A DNA stretch of 64,000 bases from assembly GCF_900110415.1 (NCBI RefSeq), contig NZ_FODR01000001.1, forward strand, positions 124,001 through 188,000, given 5' to 3'. The notes beneath the pieces are model-generated. The model did not search any database and was not told the DNA's origin. It saw nothing but the letters and a program-made list of their open reading frames with translations. This document shows positions 60,640-64,000 of this stretch, piece after piece. The translations under genes were made by a program, and so were the position numbers. Origin of the DNA: Mucilaginibacter sp. OK283 (GTDB lineage: Bacteria > Bacteroidota > Bacteroidia > Sphingobacteriales > Sphingobacteriaceae). Positions within the stretch are counted from its first letter, which is position 1, and each line of letters starts with the position of its first letter.

Positions 60640-60741
60640 GTCCATGGTCTATAGTCGATAGTCCATGGTTCTTTTTTTCTTTTTTTACATATCATAATTC
60701 AACTATCGACCATCGACCATCGACTATGGTCTATGGACTAA
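60640..60741. repeat. inverted heptamer repeat, word GTCCATR
   Basis: The left arm (60640-60667) reads GTCCATG, GTCTATA, GTCGATA, GTCCATG. The right arm (60700-60741) reads CAACTAT, CGACCAT, CGACCAT, CGACTAT, GGTCTAT, GGACTAA. It lies between lpxA and the ABC ATPase gene; the left arm starts 5 bases after the lpxA stop. Confidence 0.93.
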
Positions 60742-60750
60742 ATCTTCCAA

Positions 60751-61371
60751 ATGACCATCACCCTCAACAACATCGGCCGCCGCTTTAACCGCGACTGGAT
60801 TTTCAGGGGGGTTGATCATACGTTCACTCCCGGCGAATCATACGCTATTCTTGGTCCTAATGGGTCGGGTAAATCTACCTTGCTACAGGTTTTAAACGGG
60901 AGCCTGTCGCCGTCCATCGGCACAATAAATTATACTTTCCAGGATAAACCTATCGAGATTTCGCAGGTGTTTAACTACCTGAGCCTGGCCGCACCATATT
61001 TGGAGGTTATTGAGGAGTTTACGCTGAGTGAAATGGTCGATTTTCATTTCAAATTTAAAAACTACAAAAACGGGCTTGATAAAAAGCAGCTGATCGAATT
61101 ATTGAATCTGCCAAAAAGTGAGCATAAGCTTATTCGTTACTTTTCATCGGGCATGAAACAACGCCTTAAACTGATCCTTGCCTTTTGCTCCGATACGCCC
61201 ATGCTGATGCTTGATGAACCCACATCAAATCTGGATGCCCAGGGCGTTGACTGGTATTTAAGCCTGGTTGAGCGTTTTGCAACTGGCCGGCTCACCATCA
61301 TTTGCTCCAACCAGGAGCACGAGTATGGCTTTTGCAAGCATAGGCTGAGTATATCGGATTATAAAAATTAG
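60751..61371 (+). CDS. ABC transporter ATP-binding protein
   Basis: 206 residues. Walker A is GPNGSGKST (about 36-44), the ABC signature FSSGMKQRLKL is near 133-143, and Walker B MLMLDEPTSN is near 151-160. It is a stand-alone ATPase subunit; no permease gene is adjacent, so its partner is encoded elsewhere. It follows lpxA across a heptamer repeat and may be co-transcribed. A single-domain ATPase of this size often drives a multidrug or lipid exporter, but that is a guess. Confidence 0.88.
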   Translation: MTITLNNIGRRFNRDWIFRGVDHTFTPGESYAILGPNGSGKSTLLQVLNGSLSPSIGTINYTFQDKPIEISQVFNYLSLAAPYLEVIEEFTLSEMVDFHFKFKNYKNGLDKKQLIELLNLPKSEHKLIRYFSSGMKQRLKLILAFCSDTPMLMLDEPTSNLDAQGVDWYLSLVERFATGRLTIICSNQEHEYGFCKHRLSISDYKN

Positions 61372-61528
61372 ATTTGAGATGTTTGATATGAGATTTTAGA
61401 AAGAGTCGGAATCGTTCTTGTCGAAAATCTCTCTTAGGAATACATCGATTTTTGTCTCGACACATTATTGTCATAATTCGGTTCTTCCGCGGCAAAATCT
61501 CAAATCTCATATCAAACATCTCAATTCT
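61370..61528. repeat. inverted heptamer repeat, word AGATTTG
   Basis: The left arm (61370-61397) reads AGATTTG, AGATGTT, TGATATG, AGATTTT, starting in the ABC gene's stop codon. The right arm (61494-61528) reads AAAATCT, CAAATCT, CATATCA, AACATCT, CAATTCT: the complement of the left arm plus one inserted heptamer. The loop is about 95 bases. Confidence 0.93.
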
Positions 61529-61567
61529 ATTCCCGTACCTTTAGGTAATCAAAAATAACAACTACTT

Positions 61568-62611
61568 ATGATACCAGTTAAAGGATACGCGGCGCAATCG
61601 CCAACTACCAATCTTGCCCCATGGGATTTTGAGCGCCGGGAGGTTGGGCCTCATGATGTGCAATTTGATATTTTATTTTGCGGTGTTTGCCACAGCGACC
61701 TGCACCAGATTAAGAACGATTGGTTCCCGGGTATTTTCCCGATGGTACCAGGTCATGAAATTGTTGGCAGGGTTGTCAAAGTTGGCGACCATGTAAAAAA
61801 ATTCAAAGTTGGCGATTTAGCCGGAACAGGTTGCATGGTTGACTCATGCCGGGTTTGCGAAAACTGTAAACAGGATTTGGAGCAATACTGCTTAAACGGC
61901 AGCTCGCAAACATATAACGGTCTGGAGCAGGACCATAAAACACCAACGTACGGCGGTTACTCCAACAGTATTGTGGTTAACGAAGATTTTGTACTGCATA
62001 TTTCTGACAAACTTGACCTTGCCGCCACAGCGCCGCTACTGTGCGCCGGCATAACTACTTACTCGCCGTTAAGGCATTGGAAAGTTGGTAAAGGCCATAA
62101 ACTGGCTGTTTTAGGTTTGGGCGGATTGGGCCATATGGGCGTTAAATTTGGTGTTGCCTTTGGCGCCGAAGTTACCGTATTGAGCACATCACCAGGCAAA
62201 GAGGCTGATGCAAAAGCATTAGGCGCGCATCATTTTGTGGTAACCAGCGACCCAAAACAAATTGAAGCTGCTAAAAACTCTTTTGATTTTATTTTGGATA
62301 CCGTATCGGCACCGCATGATTTTAACATGTACCTGTCGTTGCTGCGCACCAATGGCGTACATATTTGCGTAGGTGTACCACCAGAGCCTGCCAGTGTGCA
62401 GGCGTTTAGCCTGTTGGGTGGCCGTAAAAGCCTTGCCGGATCGGGCATTGGCGGAATTGCCGAAACTCAGGAAATGCTTGATTTTTGTGCCGAACACGGA
62501 ATTGTTTCAGATATTGAAATGATAGACATCAAAGATATTGATACTGCGTACGCCCGCATGGAAAAGGGTGATGTGAGGTATCGTTTCGTGATTGATATAG
62601 CTACGTTGTAA
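61568..62611 (+). CDS. zinc-dependent NAD(P) alcohol dehydrogenase (cinnamyl-alcohol type)
   Basis: 347 residues. The catalytic zinc site includes Cys in CGVCHSDLHQI (about 37-47) and His-Glu in VPGHEIVGRV (about 60-69). The structural zinc cysteines are in CRVCENCKQDLEQYC. The Rossmann glycine motif is LGLGGLGHMGVK (about 182-193). This matches the YahK/CAD group of aldehyde reductases with broad substrates. It stands between two AGATTTG repeats. The physiological substrate is unknown. Confidence 0.92.
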   Translation: MIPVKGYAAQSPTTNLAPWDFERREVGPHDVQFDILFCGVCHSDLHQIKNDWFPGIFPMVPGHEIVGRVVKVGDHVKKFKVGDLAGTGCMVDSCRVCENCKQDLEQYCLNGSSQTYNGLEQDHKTPTYGGYSNSIVVNEDFVLHISDKLDLAATAPLLCAGITTYSPLRHWKVGKGHKLAVLGLGGLGHMGVKFGVAFGAEVTVLSTSPGKEADAKALGAHHFVVTSDPKQIEAAKNSFDFILDTVSAPHDFNMYLSLLRTNGVHICVGVPPEPASVQAFSLLGGRKSLAGSGIGGIAETQEMLDFCAEHGIVSDIEMIDIKDIDTAYARMEKGDVRYRFVIDIATL

Positions 62612-62793
62612 GATTTGAGCTATTAGATGTGAGATTTGAGACAGCTGCGGGTTTGGCAGTTATTTCAAATCTCATTTTTTAGGATTGCAAGGTGGGACCT
62701 TCGTCCAAAAAGTGCCTAAATTTTTCGCATGCTCCAAAAATCTCAAATCTCACGTCTAATATCTCAAATCTACTTTTCCACATCTCAAATCAA
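62611..62793. repeat. inverted heptamer repeat, word AGATTTG (second copy)
   Basis: The left arm (62611-62640) reads AGATTTG, AGCTATT, AGATGTG, AGATTTG and starts at the last base of the dehydrogenase stop. The right arm (62737-62793) reads AAAATCT, CAAATCT, CACGTCT, AATATCT, CAAATCT and further copies up to the efp promoter. It shares its word with 61370-61528, 1.2 kb away. Confidence 0.9.
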
Positions 62794-62798
62794 ATTTC

Positions 62799-62806
62799 TA
62801 ATTTTG
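62799..62806 (+). promoter_or_regulatory. -7 box of efp
   Basis: TAATTTTG is an exact TAnnTTTG match, 17 bases before the efp ATG. The -33 position falls inside the heptamer repeat and has no TTTG. Confidence 0.55.
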
Positions 62807-62823
62807 CGCCTCAATATTATTTT

Positions 62824-63387
62824 ATGGCCAAAGCATCAGATGTTAAAAATGGAAATGTGCTTCGCTTTAATGGCGAGTTAGTGCAGGTAGAGGAATTTTT
62901 ACACCGTACACCAGGTAACTTGCGTGCATTTTACCAGGCCCGTATGCGTAACGTAAAATCCGGAAAATTAGTTGAATACCGTTTCCGCACCGACGAGGAG
63001 GTTGATATAGCCCGTGTTGAAACCAACGATTATCAATATTTATATGAGGATGGCGATTCATTAGTAGTAATGGATAACGCCACTTACGATCAGCATAACG
63101 TGCCAAAAGCTTTATTTGGCCCGGCGGTTAAGTTCTTAAAAGAGGGAATGAACGTTATTGTTGCCTTTGAAAGCGATGAGCCAATCATGGGTTCAATCCC
63201 GGGATCGGCCGAGTTAGAAATTACCTATACCGAGCCTGCCGTTAAAGGTGATACCTCGAGTGGTGCCCAAAAGAATGCCACGGTAGAAACCGGTGCCGAG
63301 ATTCGTGTGCCTCTTTTCATTAACATTGGCGATAAGGTAAAAGTTGATACCGCTACCGGAACGTATGTGGAGCGCGTGAAAGCGTAG
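62824..63387 (+). CDS. efp: elongation factor P
   Basis: 187 residues from the ATG at 62824 (MAKASDVKNGNVLRFNGELV); an upstream in-frame extension would translate the heptamer repeat (Ser-Asn-Ile-rich) and is rejected. Three beta-barrel domains of EF-P are present; the C-terminus has GAEIRVPLFINIGDKVKVDT. EF-P rescues ribosomes stalled at polyproline. The modified loop reads TPGNLRAFYQ, so the position of the usual Lys34 is Asn, with Arg two residues later. Confidence 0.95.
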   Translation: MAKASDVKNGNVLRFNGELVQVEEFLHRTPGNLRAFYQARMRNVKSGKLVEYRFRTDEEVDIARVETNDYQYLYEDGDSLVVMDNATYDQHNVPKALFGPAVKFLKEGMNVIVAFESDEPIMGSIPGSAELEITYTEPAVKGDTSSGAQKNATVETGAEIRVPLFINIGDKVKVDTATGTYVERVKA

Positions 63388-63447
63388 CCCACCCGTCCCA
63401 TGAATGGGATCTTTCTATTTTGTATCTTATTATAAAATATATTTTTA

Positions 63448-63490
63448 ACAACAAAGCCCGTATCGAAAGACCGGGCTTTGTTGTTTTTTA
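63448..63490 (+). terminator. terminator of efp
   Basis: A 13-bp stem ACAACAAAGCCCG/CGGGCTTTGTTGT with an 11-base loop is followed by TTTTTTA. Confidence 0.92.
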
Positions 63491-63533
63491 ACCGGGCGTG
63501 CTAACATTTAAATAGCCCGGGCTGTTACATATT

Positions 63534-63562
63534 AAACTATTTGCCCGTCATTACAGTCATAC
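63534..63562 (+). promoter_or_regulatory. putative ECF-type promoter, site 4
   Basis: AAAC (63534-63537), 18 bases, then GTCATAC (63556-63562), 31 bases before the SIMPL-domain gene. It is the weakest of the four sites because of the 18-base spacer. Confidence 0.5.
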
Positions 63563-63592
63563 AAACAAAAATAACCATATACACATTACACC

Positions 63593-64000
63593 ATGAAGAA
63601 GCTATTCATCATTGCTACCCTGCTAACATTTACTTACGGAGCCTTTGCGCAGGCTGTTGATTTGCGCCGAAAAATTGAAGTTACCGGCCTGGCCGAACAG
63701 GAAGTTACCCCCGATATTATCAACGTTACGATATCGCTGCAGGAATATATGGATGGTAAAAAACACATCCAGATCTCGGACCTTGAGGATCAGCTTGAAA
63801 AAGCGGTTAAGGATGCGGGCATACCGGCGGCCGATTTTACCGTCAACAATGTTTCGGCCTGGAATAACGCCGTCCAAAAAAAGAGACAGCCAGATTTTTT
63901 AGCCGGCAAACAATATGGACTGCGGATAAAAGACCTGAACAAGTTTAACCAGATTGTATCTAAAATAGATCCCAAAGGAATTCAATCAACCAACATCGAT
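63593..64000 (+). CDS. SIMPL-domain (DUF541) exported protein, 3' end outside window
   Basis: At least 136 residues; the frame is open to the window edge. A signal peptide (1-19, ending GAFAQ) is followed by the start of a SIMPL/DUF541 domain: RKIEVTGLAEQEVTPDIINV, then SLQEYMDGKK and LEKAVKDAGI. Family members are periplasmic or outer-membrane-associated proteins, one of which was described as interacting with a signalling kinase; the general function is unknown. A putative ECF-type promoter lies upstream. Confidence 0.8.
   Translation, partial: MKKLFIIATLLTFTYGAFAQAVDLRRKIEVTGLAEQEVTPDIINVTISLQEYMDGKKHIQISDLEDQLEKAVKDAGIPAADFTVNNVSAWNNAVQKKRQPDFLAGKQYGLRIKDLNKFNQIVSKIDPKGIQSTNID

Noticed and set aside
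4367..62793. Intergenic repeats as miniature transposons (MITEs)
   Set aside because: Copies share architecture but not sequence, there are no target-site duplications or common terminal repeats, and there is no transposase in the window.
62692..62823. N-terminal extension of EF-P
   Set aside because: The added residues are translated heptamer repeat (Ser-Asn-Ile-rich). The family start MAKASDVKNG is at 62824, with an exact -7 box just upstream.

Overview
The window looks like chromosome of a Bacteroidota bacterium, most likely family Sphingobacteriaceae (Mucilaginibacter/Pedobacter-like); the genus is an inference. The supports are: a PorX-type response regulator/PglZ protein, a fused lpxC-fabZ gene, MiaE, an IPExxxVDY-family gene, a BlaI/M56-TonB pair, almost no Shine-Dalgarno sequences, and promoters of the Bacteroidota form TTTG-N19/20-TAnnTTTG. 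No integrase, transposase, rRNA operon or CRISPR array is visible, so this is mostly core and ordinary accessory chromosome.

Layout. 1-9.2 kb: membrane alpha/beta hydrolase, S41 lipoprotein, GPH-type transporter, a Tat-exported molybdopterin oxidoreductase with its cytochrome b, a DUF1223 protein, then an ECF sigma / zinc anti-sigma-like / small Lys-Met-rich protein / redoxin cluster. 9.5-13.2 kb: a small SUOX-fold protein, an AlkA-like glycosylase, a DUF6600 protein with a Gln-rich repeat tail, and a thioredoxin. 13.2-18.5 kb: accessory-looking stretch with a 28-residue membrane peptide and a decayed copy, tRNA-Val, small hypotheticals, two Crp/Fnr regulators with palindromic sites, and a two-gene unit of tRNA-like RNAs with its own promoter and terminator. 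18.5-24.4 kb: Lrp regulator, methylase, FAD monooxygenase, LytTR regulator, MiaE and a ParE-type toxin-antitoxin pair. 24.4-34 kb: nadD, gmk, yicC, rnc, fabF, acpP, pyk, beta-CASP nuclease. 34-48 kb: BlaI/M56 sensor, VOC protein, amidase, ferredoxin reductase, sodA, tadA, csaA-like, porin-like, MocR regulator with a flavin protein, CsbD-like, CtpA, tandem secreted paralogues and a DtxR-type regulator. 48.6-55.7 kb: ApbE, a small exported protein, a putative outer-membrane protein, a two-component pair, OmpA lipoprotein and porX. 56-64 kb: HD phosphohydrolase, lpxD, lpxC-fabZ, lpxA, ABC ATPase, alcohol dehydrogenase, efp and a SIMPL gene cut by the window end.

Four observations stand out. (1) At least a dozen intergenic gaps are filled by inverted repeats whose arms are runs of 7-base (sometimes 8-9-base) words; each site has its own word, and arms run up to or into neighbouring stop and start codons. 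(2) Two tandem class II tRNA-like RNAs with outsized variable arms and a GUC anticodon-position triplet. (3) A two-block promoter (AAAC-N17/18-GTCATAC) upstream of four exported-protein genes. (4) Three Crp/Fnr-like palindromes, each centred about 40 bases upstream of a predicted start site around two Crp/Fnr genes.
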